Positions 1-5,575 of a stretch of DNA of 12,022 nt are shown here, in pieces. The DNA is taken from NCBI RefSeq assembly GCF_014672695.1, contig NZ_CP053923.1, forward strand, positions 3,196,882 through 3,208,903, given 5' to 3'. The translations under genes and the position numbers were made by a program. The notes under the pieces were generated by a model, which did not search any database, had not been told where the DNA came from, and saw nothing but the letters and a program-made list of their open reading frames with translations. Origin of the DNA: Defluviicoccus vanus (GTDB taxonomy: Bacteria; Pseudomonadota; Alphaproteobacteria; Rhodospirillales; Defluviicoccaceae). Numbering within the stretch: position 1 is the stretch's first letter; each line of letters opens with the position of its first letter.

Positions 1-195
1 GCGGATGGTCACCGCGAGGCCGTTCTGGGCGTAGAGCCCGGTCGCCAGCGCCTGATAGAAGCCGCCATGCTCCGCCTGCGCCCGCCAGTCGGTGCCAAAG
101 ATCACCGTATCTGCCGCCTGAAGCGGTGCCGGCGTGGCGGCGAACGCCAGGAGCGAGAGAACCGCCACGAGCAGGACCGGCAGGCGTCGCCGCAT
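1..195 (-). CDS. ABC transporter substrate-binding protein, NMT1/THI5-like (partial, N-terminus only)
   Basis: The first 65 codons of a gene that runs off the left edge. The translation has a signal peptide: MRRR, then a hydrophobic stretch at about residues 5-20, then a likely cleavage near LQA-A at residue 27. The mature part starts with TVIFGTDWRAQAEHGGFYQA and continues ATGLYAQNGLAVTIR. That pattern is typical of periplasmic SsuA/THI5-like binding proteins, which deliver small ligands such as pyrimidine precursors, sulfonates or nitrate analogues to an ABC importer. The ligand cannot be named from this fragment. I used the ATG at 195 because it places the basic residues directly before the hydrophobic core. 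An in-frame TTG 39 bases upstream, overlapping the stop of the preceding gene, is an alternative start. The gene follows the GapR-like gene by about 30 bases on the same strand and may be co-transcribed with it. Confidence 0.8.
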   Translation of the reverse strand, partial: MRRRLPVLLVAVLSLLAFAATPAPLQAADTVIFGTDWRAQAEHGGFYQALATGLYAQNGLAVTIR

Positions 196-226
196 CGCTG
201 GCTGCCGCTCGGCCGGGGCCAGCGGC

Positions 227-571
227 TCAGTCAAACGGCGCCGACTCGGCCGCCGGGTCAACCTTCGACGACCGCACGACCTCCTCGCCAGATTCGACAC
301 TGGGCGAGATGACGTCGAGCGGGATACCGGTGGCGTGGGCGTAGAGGAGGAGGTCGTTGAGAAGTTCCGCTTCCACCTCGAAGCGGCGTTTGTCGCGACG
401 GATCATGATCAGCCGGGTAAGCGCCTGGACGTTGAAGCCATCATTCTTCGCCTGCCCTTTCAGGTCCTTGAGGTCGTCCTTAAGGCCATCGATTTCCTCC
501 ATGAGCCGCTCCATCCGGTCGGCGTAGGCTCGGAGCTTCTCGCCCGCGTCGGTGTTGATGCCAGTGCTCAA
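227..571 (-). CDS. GapR-like DUF2312 domain protein
   Basis: A 114-residue protein whose residues about 10-82 match the GapR/DUF2312 pattern: LRAYADRMERLMEEIDGLKD, then a second helix with AKNDGFNVQALTRLIMIRR, then a charged helix ending in LLLYAHATG. GapR of Caulobacter is a small helical nucleoid-associated protein that binds overtwisted DNA and helps replication and topoisomerases; family members are common in alphaproteobacteria and their phages. This copy has about 30 extra acidic, probably disordered, residues at the C-terminus that the roughly 90-residue classical GapR lacks. The start codon is TTG, chosen because GAGGGAGA lies 6 bases upstream and no ATG is available before the domain. 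That the gene is a DUF2312 member is well supported; that it works as GapR does is inference, and a cell may have several copies. Confidence 0.85.
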   Translation of the reverse strand: MSTGINTDAGEKLRAYADRMERLMEEIDGLKDDLKDLKGQAKNDGFNVQALTRLIMIRRDKRRFEVEAELLNDLLLYAHATGIPLDVISPSVESGEEVVRSSKVDPAAESAPFD

Positions 572-577
572 TGGTGG

Positions 578-585
578 TCTCCCTC
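578..585 (-). promoter_or_regulatory. Ribosome binding site of the GapR-like gene, fixing a TTG start
   Basis: Read on the minus strand, GAGGGAGA sits 6 bases before the TTG at 571. No competing ATG or GTG lies in frame nearby, so this site decides the unusual start. Confidence 0.65.
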
Positions 586-701
586 ACGCTGAAACAGGAC
601 GGCTGACGTCATTCGCGACGGCGATCGCCATGGCCGCGAACCCAGGCGCCTACCCCGCCCATCGCCTGAACGCAAGCCTTCTTGTGCCAGACTGGCGGCG
701 G

Positions 702-730
702 AGCCTGGCGCTAGCCTAACGCCAGAGGCT
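702..730 (-). terminator. Hairpin at the end of the regulator/transporter/small-protein operon
   Basis: AGCCTGGCG at 702-710 pairs with CGCCAGAGGCT at 720-730, leaving a two-base bulge and a 9-base loop. It overlaps the stop codon of the 43-residue gene. No run of T follows on the minus strand, so it may be a weak terminator or only an mRNA 3'-end structure. Confidence 0.35.
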
Positions 731-860
731 AACGGCAGAGCGAATACGTCAGTTGCCACAGTGCCTGCAGCTCCGGTCGGGCGTAGGCGGCAAAGGCCAG
801 CCCGGTGATCACCGCCAGCAGCGCCAACAGGACCAGTGGCAGGGGTTGCAGGCGCTTCAT
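729..860 (-). CDS. 43-residue single-span membrane peptide, coupled to the MFS transporter
   Basis: A short gene whose ATG overlaps the TGA of the MFS transporter as ATGA (857-860), a classic arrangement for translational coupling. The product begins MKRLQPLPLVLLALLAVITG, continues LAFAAYARPELQALWQLTYS and ends LCR. It has a short basic N-terminus, a hydrophobic segment at about residues 6-26 long enough to cross the membrane once, and a 17-residue tail with one cysteine. It could instead be a cleaved signal peptide with a tiny mature part, but a membrane-anchored peptide seems more likely. GAGGCGGG directly before the start may serve as a weak ribosome binding site. I do not recognise the family. 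Its position suggests a small accessory subunit of the transporter. The overlap and hydrophobic pattern are seen; the accessory role is inference. Confidence 0.6.
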   Translation of the reverse strand: MKRLQPLPLVLLALLAVITGLAFAAYARPELQALWQLTYSLCR

Positions 861-2074
861 CCCGCCTCGGTTGCCAGGCGCAGGCGCGCCACCGGGCGCT
901 CGTGCAGCGGCAGATTAAGCAGTGCCGCGGCGATGCTGAGGCCGATCGCCGCTATCCAGACGATGTCGTAGGAGCCGGTCCGGTCGTAGACGGAGCCGCC
1001 CAGCCAGCCGCCGAGGAAGGCGCCCAGTTGATGGAAGAGGAAAACCACTCCGGTCAGCATCGACATATTCTTAACGCCGAAGATCGAGGCGACGGTACCG
1101 TTGGTCAGTGGGACGGTGCCGAGCCAGAGGAAGCCCATCGCCGCACCGAAGATATAAGCGGTCCACGAGGTAATCGGCAGGACGAAGACGAACAGGACGA
1201 TCACCACCGCGCGTGCCGCATAGAGACCGGCGAGCAGCTTCGGCTTGCTGAAGCGTCCGCCCCACAGACCGGCGAGATAGGTGCCGGCGACGTTGAACAG
1301 ACCGACGAGGGCAAGGGCGATGGTGCCCACCTCGATCGACAGGCCGCGGTCGGAGAGGAATGCCGGCAGATGCACAGCGATGAACACCACCTGAAAGCCG
1401 CAGACGAAGAAGCCGAAGGAGAGCAGACAATAGCCCCGATGGCTGAAGGCTTCGCGCAGGGCACCGATCAGGGTCAGATCTCCCTCCGGCCGGCGCGTGG
1501 CAGGCGCCTCGGTGAGCGTGGCGGCGAGCGGCAGCATCAGGATGGCTAAACCGGCGAGCACGAGAAAGGCCACCGACCAGCCGAAACCGGAGATCAGGGC
1601 GAGCGAGCCCGGTACCATCAGGAATTGACCGAGGGAGCCGATGGCGCTGCAGATGCCCATGGCGAGACTGCGCCGCTCGGGTGGAAACGCCCGGCTTACC
1701 CCGGCGAAGACAATGGTAAAGCTGGTGCCGCTCAGACCGATGCCGAGCAGGACACCGCTGCCCAGGTTGAGCAGCCACGGCGTCGACGAGGCTGCCATCA
1801 GCAACAGCCCGCAGGTATAGAGGACAGCGCCGCCGGCCACCGCCCGCGCCGTGCCGAAGCGATCGGCGAAGGCGCCAGCGAAGGGTTGCGCCACGCCCCA
1901 CAGGAGGTTCTGCAGCGCGATGGCGAAAGCGAACACCTCCCGGCCCCAGCCGTTGTCGAGCGACATCGGCTGCAGGAACAGCCCGAAGCCGTGGCGAATC
2001 CCCAGCGACAGGAACAGAACGCATGCCCCGCACCAGAGCATGAGCTGAGCCGAGGGGCGGAACAATCGCTGCAT
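857..2074 (-). CDS. MFS transporter
   Basis: A roughly 405-residue integral membrane protein with about 12 hydrophobic segments, consistent with the major facilitator superfamily. The loop after segment 2 carries GAFADRFGTARAVAGG, the family's G-x-x-x-D-R-x-G-x-R type motif A. The N-terminal half has GIRHGFGLFLQPMS and the second half GLWGGRFSKPKLLAG. The overall look resembles the monocarboxylate/oxalate-formate-antiporter-like branch of proton-linked carriers, but the substrate cannot be read from sequence. I chose the ATG at 2074 because AAAGG lies 7 bases upstream; an ATG at 2089 and a TTG at 2092 are in-frame alternatives. The gene lies 45 bases after a MarR regulator on the same strand, so it is probably a regulated drug or aromatic-acid exporter or importer controlled by that repressor. 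Its stop overlaps the start of the 43-residue gene. Confidence 0.9.
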   Translation of the reverse strand: MQRLFRPSAQLMLWCGACVLFLSLGIRHGFGLFLQPMSLDNGWGREVFAFAIALQNLLWGVAQPFAGAFADRFGTARAVAGGAVLYTCGLLLMAASSTPWLLNLGSGVLLGIGLSGTSFTIVFAGVSRAFPPERRSLAMGICSAIGSLGQFLMVPGSLALISGFGWSVAFLVLAGLAILMLPLAATLTEAPATRRPEGDLTLIGALREAFSHRGYCLLSFGFFVCGFQVVFIAVHLPAFLSDRGLSIEVGTIALALVGLFNVAGTYLAGLWGGRFSKPKLLAGLYAARAVVIVLFVFVLPITSWTAYIFGAAMGFLWLGTVPLTNGTVASIFGVKNMSMLTGVVFLFHQLGAFLGGWLGGSVYDRTGSYDIVWIAAIGLSIAAALLNLPLHERPVARLRLATEAG

Positions 2075-2119
2075 GGACAGGCCTTTCATCAAAACTTCAT
2101 CGAGGCAAAACGGGGCGGG

Positions 2120-2560
2120 TCATCGGCGGGTACCGCTCTCACCGCCGGTGGCCAGTTGCTCGATGACAGCCAGGAGCGCGAACAGCTGCGTGCGTCCCTC
2201 CCTGCCCAGCCCGTGTTCCATAGTGTCCTGAACGCGTTGCCAAAGTGGGATAGCCTGGTCGATCATCGCCGCGCCTTCAGGGGTGAGGCGCACCAGTTTT
2301 TCGCGCCGGTCCGCGCCGGCGTCCATCCGCACCAGCCCGGCGGCGGCAAGCAGGCGCAGATTGCGTCCGATGGCGCTGCGCTCGATGCCGGTGGCGGCGG
2401 CGAGCGCCGACAAATGCGGCTCGGAAAGCCATTGCACGTTGCGTAGCAACGAGAATTGGGCGACGGTGATGCCAAGTGGGCCGAGCGCGGCATCGTAGAG
2501 GCCGGTGATCGCGCGCGTTGCACGCCGCATTCGGCTGCAGACGCAAGGGCTGGGTTTCAT
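2120..2560 (-). CDS. MarR-family transcriptional regulator
   Basis: A 146-residue winged-helix protein of typical MarR length. Helix 1 includes RRATRAITGLYDAALGPLGI, followed by TVAQFSLLRNVQ. The helix-turn-helix covers about residues 47-74, with recognition helix IERSAIGRNLRLLAAAGLV. The beta wing has the family's D-x-R-x-x hallmark as DAGADRREKLVRLTPEG (about residues 80-96). Members bind palindromes as dimers and release them when a small phenolic or drug-like ligand or an oxidant arrives. Two cysteines at residues 6 and 8 (CVC) lie before helix 1; redox sensing is possible but unproven, as such N-terminal cysteines occur in many relatives. The start ATG has no ribosome binding site, and a TATATA box sits only 8 bases upstream, so the mRNA may be nearly leaderless. 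It most likely controls the downstream transporter and itself. Confidence 0.9.
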   Translation of the reverse strand: MKPSPCVCSRMRRATRAITGLYDAALGPLGITVAQFSLLRNVQWLSEPHLSALAAATGIERSAIGRNLRLLAAAGLVRMDAGADRREKLVRLTPEGAAMIDQAIPLWQRVQDTMEHGLGREGRTQLFALLAVIEQLATGGESGTRR

Positions 2561-2568
2561 GTTTGTTG

Positions 2569-2595
2569 TATATACCCGCTTTCTGCGGATGTCCA
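2569..2595 (-). promoter_or_regulatory. Candidate promoter/operator of the MarR operon
   Basis: On the minus strand a TGGACA-like -35 box (2590-2595) and a TATATA -10 box (2569-2574) are 15 bases apart. Between them lies an inverted repeat, CCGC at 2576-2579 and GCGG at 2585-2588, which is a plausible repressor site. The short spacer lowers confidence. The predicted transcript would start within a few bases of the ATG at 2560. Confidence 0.4.
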
Positions 2596-2636
2596 GTGGC
2601 GGATTAGGGGTTTTCCGTCCATACCCCTTTTTTCGG

Positions 2637-2665
2637 TTGACCTTTGCCCTGGTTTCGTATTTCTA
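2637..2665 (+). promoter_or_regulatory. Candidate promoter of the cold-shock gene
   Basis: TTGACC at 2637-2642 is a good -35 box. The -10 region is weak, either TTTCTA (17-base spacer) or TATTTC (15-base spacer). If correct, the mRNA has a leader of roughly 135-140 bases, which suits a cold-shock gene because such leaders often control translation by folding. Confidence 0.35.
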
Positions 2666-2798
2666 CTGGTTGAAGACGACTTTTTGGCCAGACTTGCCGG
2701 CCCGCCCCAAGAGGCTCTGATACAAGTTTCTCACCCAAAAATTTGTCGTTGTGCAGGACCGTGCGATCTACGTGCGGTCGAGTGTTTTGCTACATGCC

Positions 2799-2805
2799 AA
2801 GGAGA
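2799..2805 (+). promoter_or_regulatory. Strong ribosome binding site of the cold-shock gene
   Basis: AAGGAGA lies 5 bases before the ATG at 2811. It fixes the start and rules out the longer in-frame reading from 2751. Confidence 0.8.
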
Positions 2806-2810
2806 CGACG

Positions 2811-3014
2811 ATGGCTTCCGGAACTGTGAAGTGGTTCAACGCGACAAAGGGCTATGGCTTCATTCAGCCCTCCGACGGATCCCGTGACGTGTTCGTTCAC
2901 GTGAGTGCCGTTGAGCGCGCGGGACTGCGGACCCTGGTGGAAGGGCAGCGGATTTCTTTTGATATTACAACGGAGCGGGGCAAGACCGCGGCCACCAACC
3001 TAAAGGCCGACTGA
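2811..3014 (+). CDS. Cold-shock domain protein (CspA family)
   Basis: A 67-residue single cold-shock domain, the normal size for the family. It begins MASGTVKWFNATKGYGFIQP, with RNP1 as KGYGFI (residues 13-18) and RNP2 as VFVHVS (27-32), the aromatic residues that stack on single-stranded RNA or DNA. Such proteins act as RNA chaperones in the cytoplasm and are induced by cold or growth change; many alphaproteobacteria carry several paralogues, so a specific csp letter cannot be given. The start is set by AAGGAGA just upstream. The gene is monocistronic, with a possible long leader and a clear terminator at 3081-3116. Between stop and terminator is an unusual hairpin described separately. Confidence 0.95.
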   Translation: MASGTVKWFNATKGYGFIQPSDGSRDVFVHVSAVERAGLRTLVEGQRISFDITTERGKTAATNLKAD

Positions 3015-3031
3015 TCACGCCGGGGCTGGCC

Positions 3032-3052
3032 CGCAGGCTCCTCCAGCCTGCG
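3032..3052 (+). ncRNA. 3'-UTR hairpin with a CUCCUCC loop; possible start of a 3'-derived small RNA
   Basis: CGCAGGCT at 3032-3039 and AGCCTGCG at 3045-3052 form a perfect 8-base-pair stem with loop CCTCC, so CTCCTCC is exposed at the tip. This is complementary to the Shine-Dalgarno sequence. It sits 17 bases after the csp stop and 28 bases before an intrinsic terminator, giving the layout of a small 3'-UTR RNA. The structure is seen; an RNA product is inference. TGATCA copies at 3012-3017 and 3070-3075 could pair to enclose the hairpin. Confidence 0.4.
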
Positions 3053-3080
3053 CGCTTCGGCCCGCATTTGATCATGCAAG

Positions 3081-3116
3081 CGGGTCCCGGCTTACGTCGG
3101 GGCCCGTTTTTGTTTT
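3081..3116 (+). terminator. Intrinsic terminator of the cold-shock gene
   Basis: CGGGTCCC (3081-3088) pairs with GGGGCCCG (3099-3106), with one G-T wobble and a 10-base loop, and is followed at once by TTTTTGTTTT. This is a textbook Rho-independent terminator on the plus strand, 67 bases after the csp stop. Confidence 0.9.
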
Positions 3117-3178
3117 GCAGCCGGTGGTTATTGGCGCCGGGATGGTCAACGCCACGGCAACTGCTGTCGCGGCATGGT

Positions 3179-4321
3179 TCAGCAGTTCGCGAGCAGCCGG
3201 GCTAGGTCTGCCTGGCGCGCGCATTCGGTTTTTGCCAGAACCTGCTTCATTTGAAAGCGGACGGTTTGCACCGAAATCGCCCGTCTTTCGGCGTATTCGC
3301 GTAGCGAGACGCCCTTCCCGAAGGCGGAAGCCAAAGCCGCTTCTGCCGGCGTCAGCCGGTAGCGGGTCCGCAGCATCTCCTCGCAGCGAGGCGACGGGTA
3401 GGCCGCTGCGTCGCCGCCAATCAATACCGTCAGTGCCTGGCGCTGAATAATCTGCCAGAGTTCAGGGTTGTGCCGTGCCGGTTGGATCTTCAGCCTGTAG
3501 GGAGGGCGCCCGGAGGGGCGCTCAATTTTCAGCGTGCGGCTGGTAGGCGCTGCCGCCGCCGTGTCGTCCGCCGCCATCGCCACATCGCGCAACACCGCCA
3601 TCAGTCGGCGTCCGGTCTGCCGATCCGTGGTTTCGATGTGACGTTGGCGGAGGGTGAGGCCATCGTTTGCCTGTAGAATCGTCTGGGCGCGCTCGTTGGC
3701 GTGCAGCACTGTGCCACTCGGTTCGAGGACCAGCATCGGATTCGGCAGGCAGTCGAGGGCGTCGGCGAGCAGCCGGGTTCCCTCCTGTATTTGCCACAAG
3801 GCCAGACGAAGGGCCATGGCCCGCTGCAGGTGGGGCAGAAAGGCATTGAGCCGCTGCCGCTGTTCTTCCTGGAATGGTCCGCGCAAGGCGCGTTGACCGC
3901 AGGAAATCCTGCCGACGAAGGGCGCTGCGACGGCCAGATGCATGCCGATCGTGTAGGCGATATCCGGACGCGGCAGCAATGGGTTACGAATGGGGTGGCG
4001 CTTGCAACCGCTGGACGTAAACAATTGTTGGCCATCGTTACTTACAAGGGTCGGCTTGGCTGGCGTGCGCGCACCACGGGTATTGGTCCCCAGATAGTGA
4101 GCCGCGTCGTCGCGTTGCTCGTAGAAGTCATCGCTGCTGATGTGTTCGATGATCTGATCGCCAGTCGATCCGTCCAACAGCATGAAATCGACGGTGTCAC
4201 AGAGCACGAAACGCTGTAGCGCGTTTGCCACGTCGGCCCACAGTTCAGGGCACGCCACCGCATCATAGATGGCGAGCGTAAGGTCCTGTTCGGAAATGGG
4301 TTTTTGTGGATCGAGGCGCAC
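3179..4321 (-). CDS. LuxR-type HTH regulator with PAS-like sensor region
   Basis: A roughly 380-residue cytoplasmic regulator. The last 58 residues are a LuxR/GerE helix-turn-helix: LTPAEAALASAFGKGVSLRE, then a recognition helix around ISVQTVRFQMKQVLAKT. About residues 184-230 look PAS-like (CLPNPMLVLEPSGTVLHANE), a fold that binds small ligands or cofactors. The N-terminal ~180 residues (DLTLAIYDAVACPELWADV onward) match a sensor region seen in stand-alone HTH regulators of alphaproteobacteria, not the acyl-homoserine-lactone domain. I chose the GTG at 4321 because GGAG lies 6 bases upstream and the codons before it are less GC-rich at the third position. An ATG at 4384 (401 residues) and a GTG at 4501 are in frame but lack a ribosome binding site. 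The target genes are unknown; two inverted repeats upstream suggest control, possibly by itself. Confidence 0.8.
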   Translation of the reverse strand: MRLDPQKPISEQDLTLAIYDAVACPELWADVANALQRFVLCDTVDFMLLDGSTGDQIIEHISSDDFYEQRDDAAHYLGTNTRGARTPAKPTLVSNDGQQLFTSSGCKRHPIRNPLLPRPDIAYTIGMHLAVAAPFVGRISCGQRALRGPFQEEQRQRLNAFLPHLQRAMALRLALWQIQEGTRLLADALDCLPNPMLVLEPSGTVLHANERAQTILQANDGLTLRQRHIETTDRQTGRRLMAVLRDVAMAADDTAAAAPTSRTLKIERPSGRPPYRLKIQPARHNPELWQIIQRQALTVLIGGDAAAYPSPRCEEMLRTRYRLTPAEAALASAFGKGVSLREYAERRAISVQTVRFQMKQVLAKTECARQADLARLLANC

Positions 4322-4384
4322 TTTGATCTCCGTCCCAGCAGGGTCTTCGGCGCTGCCTAGGTCGGTTTGTCCCGACGCATTCAT

Positions 4385-4406
4385 AGCACAGTTTAAACGA
4401 TGTGCT
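4385..4406. promoter_or_regulatory. Inverted repeat directly upstream of the LuxR-type gene
   Basis: AGCACA (4385-4390) and TGTGCT (4401-4406) are perfect complements 10 bases apart, with GTTTAAAC, itself a palindrome, between them. The repeat abuts the alternative ATG at 4384 and precedes the preferred GTG by about 64 bases. It may be an operator or a leader hairpin. Confidence 0.4.
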
Positions 4407-4431
4407 AAAGCGAAGCCAAAACGTGTTCTCT

Positions 4432-4451
4432 CATCTCCCAAATGGGAGATG
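4432..4451. promoter_or_regulatory. 20-base operator-like palindrome
   Basis: CATCTCCCA and TGGGAGATG are perfect 9-base arms around a central AA. Size and symmetry match dimeric HTH binding sites, including those of LuxR-type proteins. A second palindrome, GCATCGATGC, follows at 4451-4460. Autoregulation of the adjacent regulator is the simplest reading, but the protein that binds is not known. Confidence 0.5.
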
Positions 4452-4591
4452 CATCGATGCCCTGGATCATGCAGGATCGCTCTTACGTTGCATTGATACA
4501 CCGGCTGGCTTCATACCGAGGTGCGCCGGTTAGCAAAGGGGGTTGAGCAACGTATTAGGGAGCGGTGGGCATTCAGAGTCAAATCTGCGGG

Positions 4592-4616
4592 AGGCCGACG
4601 GGGGTACAGTCGGCCT
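4592..4616 (-). terminator. Hairpin downstream of the 84-residue gene
   Basis: AGGCCGAC (4592-4599) and GTCGGCCT (4609-4616) form a perfect 8-base-pair stem with a 9-base loop, 35 bases beyond the stop of the gene ending at 4652. No T-run follows on the minus strand, so termination is plausible, not certain. Confidence 0.4.
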
Positions 4617-4637
4617 ATCCTGCATTTTCGGCCTATC
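4610..4637. repeat. Short direct repeat TCGGCCTATC, two copies
   Basis: The 10-base word occurs at 4610-4619 and 4628-4637, so the starts are 18 bases apart. The first copy overlaps the hairpin at 4592-4616. Two copies could be a small regulator site or a local duplication; nothing else supports either. Confidence 0.4.
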
Positions 4638-4651
4638 TGCTGCGCGCTGGT

Positions 4652-4906
4652 TTAGTGTCGCGTTTCCATTTCCTCTGCCACGTTGCAATTGAAGACATCC
4701 AGTGCGCTGTCGATGCTCGCGTTGAGCAGGCGGGTGGCTTCGCGTTTGGCATCCCGCCCCTGGAGCGCACCGACGCCATAGATCAGTCGTGCTGCCGAAA
4801 TCCCCAAGGCGATGATCGACCATTCGACGGAAGCCGGTTGATCCTTCATCCAGTCGGTCAGTTTCCGCTCCAGATTAATCACGTTCTCCACATCTTCATT
4901 CGTCAC
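4652..4906 (-). CDS. Hypothetical 84-residue protein
   Basis: I do not recognise this protein. It starts with GTG at 4906, chosen because GGAGGGAG lies 7 bases upstream; the reading frame is open further upstream but without a better start. The product begins with M from GTG, then TNEDVENVINLERKLTDWMK, an acidic amphipathic helix. A moderately hydrophobic stretch follows at about residues 27-49 (SVEWSIIALGISAARLIYGV). The C-terminal half is helical (REATRLLNASIDSALDVF) and ends in NCNVAEEMETRH. It looks like a small all-helical protein, soluble or loosely membrane-linked. It has its own likely promoter with a perfect TTGACA box at 4990-4995 and a hairpin after it, so it is probably a single-gene unit. 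It lies between the LuxR-type regulator and an AT-rich gap; no functional link is visible. Confidence 0.6.
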   Translation of the reverse strand: MTNEDVENVINLERKLTDWMKDQPASVEWSIIALGISAARLIYGVGALQGRDAKREATRLLNASIDSALDVFNCNVAEEMETRH

Positions 4907-4965
4907 GGCTGCTCTCCCTCCACCCAGGGTTGCTGATTGCTGACCTTGATAAGAACAAACAGCGA

Positions 4966-4995
4966 ACAATAGGCAAGCAGCTGGCTGATTGTCAA
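4966..4995 (-). promoter_or_regulatory. Promoter of the 84-residue gene
   Basis: On the minus strand a perfect TTGACA -35 box (4990-4995) is followed after 18 bases by TATTGT (4966-4971). The expected leader is about 55 bases long and holds the GGAGGGAG ribosome binding site. Confidence 0.55.
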
Positions 4996-5575
4996 TATCT
5001 AAGTTTATATTCCTTTTTTCTGCGAGAAAGTGGCCAATTTGGGTGGGGGTGGATAGCCATGGCGCCCGGATAACGGGAAGTTATTGGTCAAATTATGATA
5101 ATAAGAAGGCATGTTTGTAATTACATCCCCAATAGAGGGGCTACTTTGGCTCGTGTAGAATGTACATACATACCACTTAGTGGGCATGCGCCAAGTCATA
5201 TGTGTCGTATAGGTTAAAAAACAGAACTTATAAGTATATACATCTCAATGATCATCTCGTTGATTCCGCATATTTGTCTCATACGGGCCATCATCTGGTC
5301 ATAAAATACATATTGATTAGCATATGCACGCAGTTGTTTAGGCAATGCCGTGCAACATTGTGGTCTAAGCATTTCTACCTAATACAACCGGCGAAGCAAT
5401 GCGATCGCCGGCGCGGACCACGCAGCGACCGAGAGAAATATGCCCTAAATGGGGCTGTCAGCGACCAACAACGGGAGGACATTCGCAATCTCGCTGGCGT
5501 ACGCCAGCGTGGACTGCAGATGTCCGGTCCCGCCTGATCAACCACGAGTCATCAACGGTTACAGGGGAAGTAAAA
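4996..5575. other. AT-rich intergenic region without a convincing gene
   Basis: About 580 bases, clearly richer in A and T than the flanks up to about 5390, then GC-rich again. Open frames at 5005-5199 (minus) and 5202-5537 (plus) have no recognisable composition, no good ribosome binding site and no family resemblance, so I do not call them. Visible items are a CAATG/CATTG inverted repeat at 5343-5360, the palindrome at 5492-5509 and the leader of the secreted protein. The stretch might hold a degraded gene or an unrecognised RNA. Confidence 0.5.
5492..5509. promoter_or_regulatory. 18-base perfect palindrome upstream of the secreted protein gene
   Basis: CGCTGGCGT followed directly by ACGCCAGCG reads the same on both strands. 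It ends 66 bases before the ATG at 5576. It could be an operator or, in the mRNA, a hairpin. No T-run follows, so it is not an intrinsic terminator. Confidence 0.45.

Noticed and set aside
568..759. 63-codon open frame on the minus strand before the GapR-like gene
   Set aside because: No recognisable domain, arginine- and glycine-rich composition typical of non-coding GC-rich frames, and it covers the ribosome binding site of the next gene.
1625..2446. Long plus-strand frame opposite the MFS and MarR genes
   Set aside because: Its product is a composition artefact rich in A, E, Q and R, and it lies antisense to two clear genes.
2606..2633. AGGGG/CCCCT hairpin followed by six T on the plus strand
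   Set aside because: It looks like a weak terminator, but no plus-strand gene lies upstream and the stem has only 5 base pairs. It could only matter for antisense reads.
5005..5537. Small open frames on both strands in the AT-rich gap
   Set aside because: No ribosome binding site in good position, no domain, and no coding-like composition. The plus-strand frame runs through the palindrome and ends just before the secreted protein leader.
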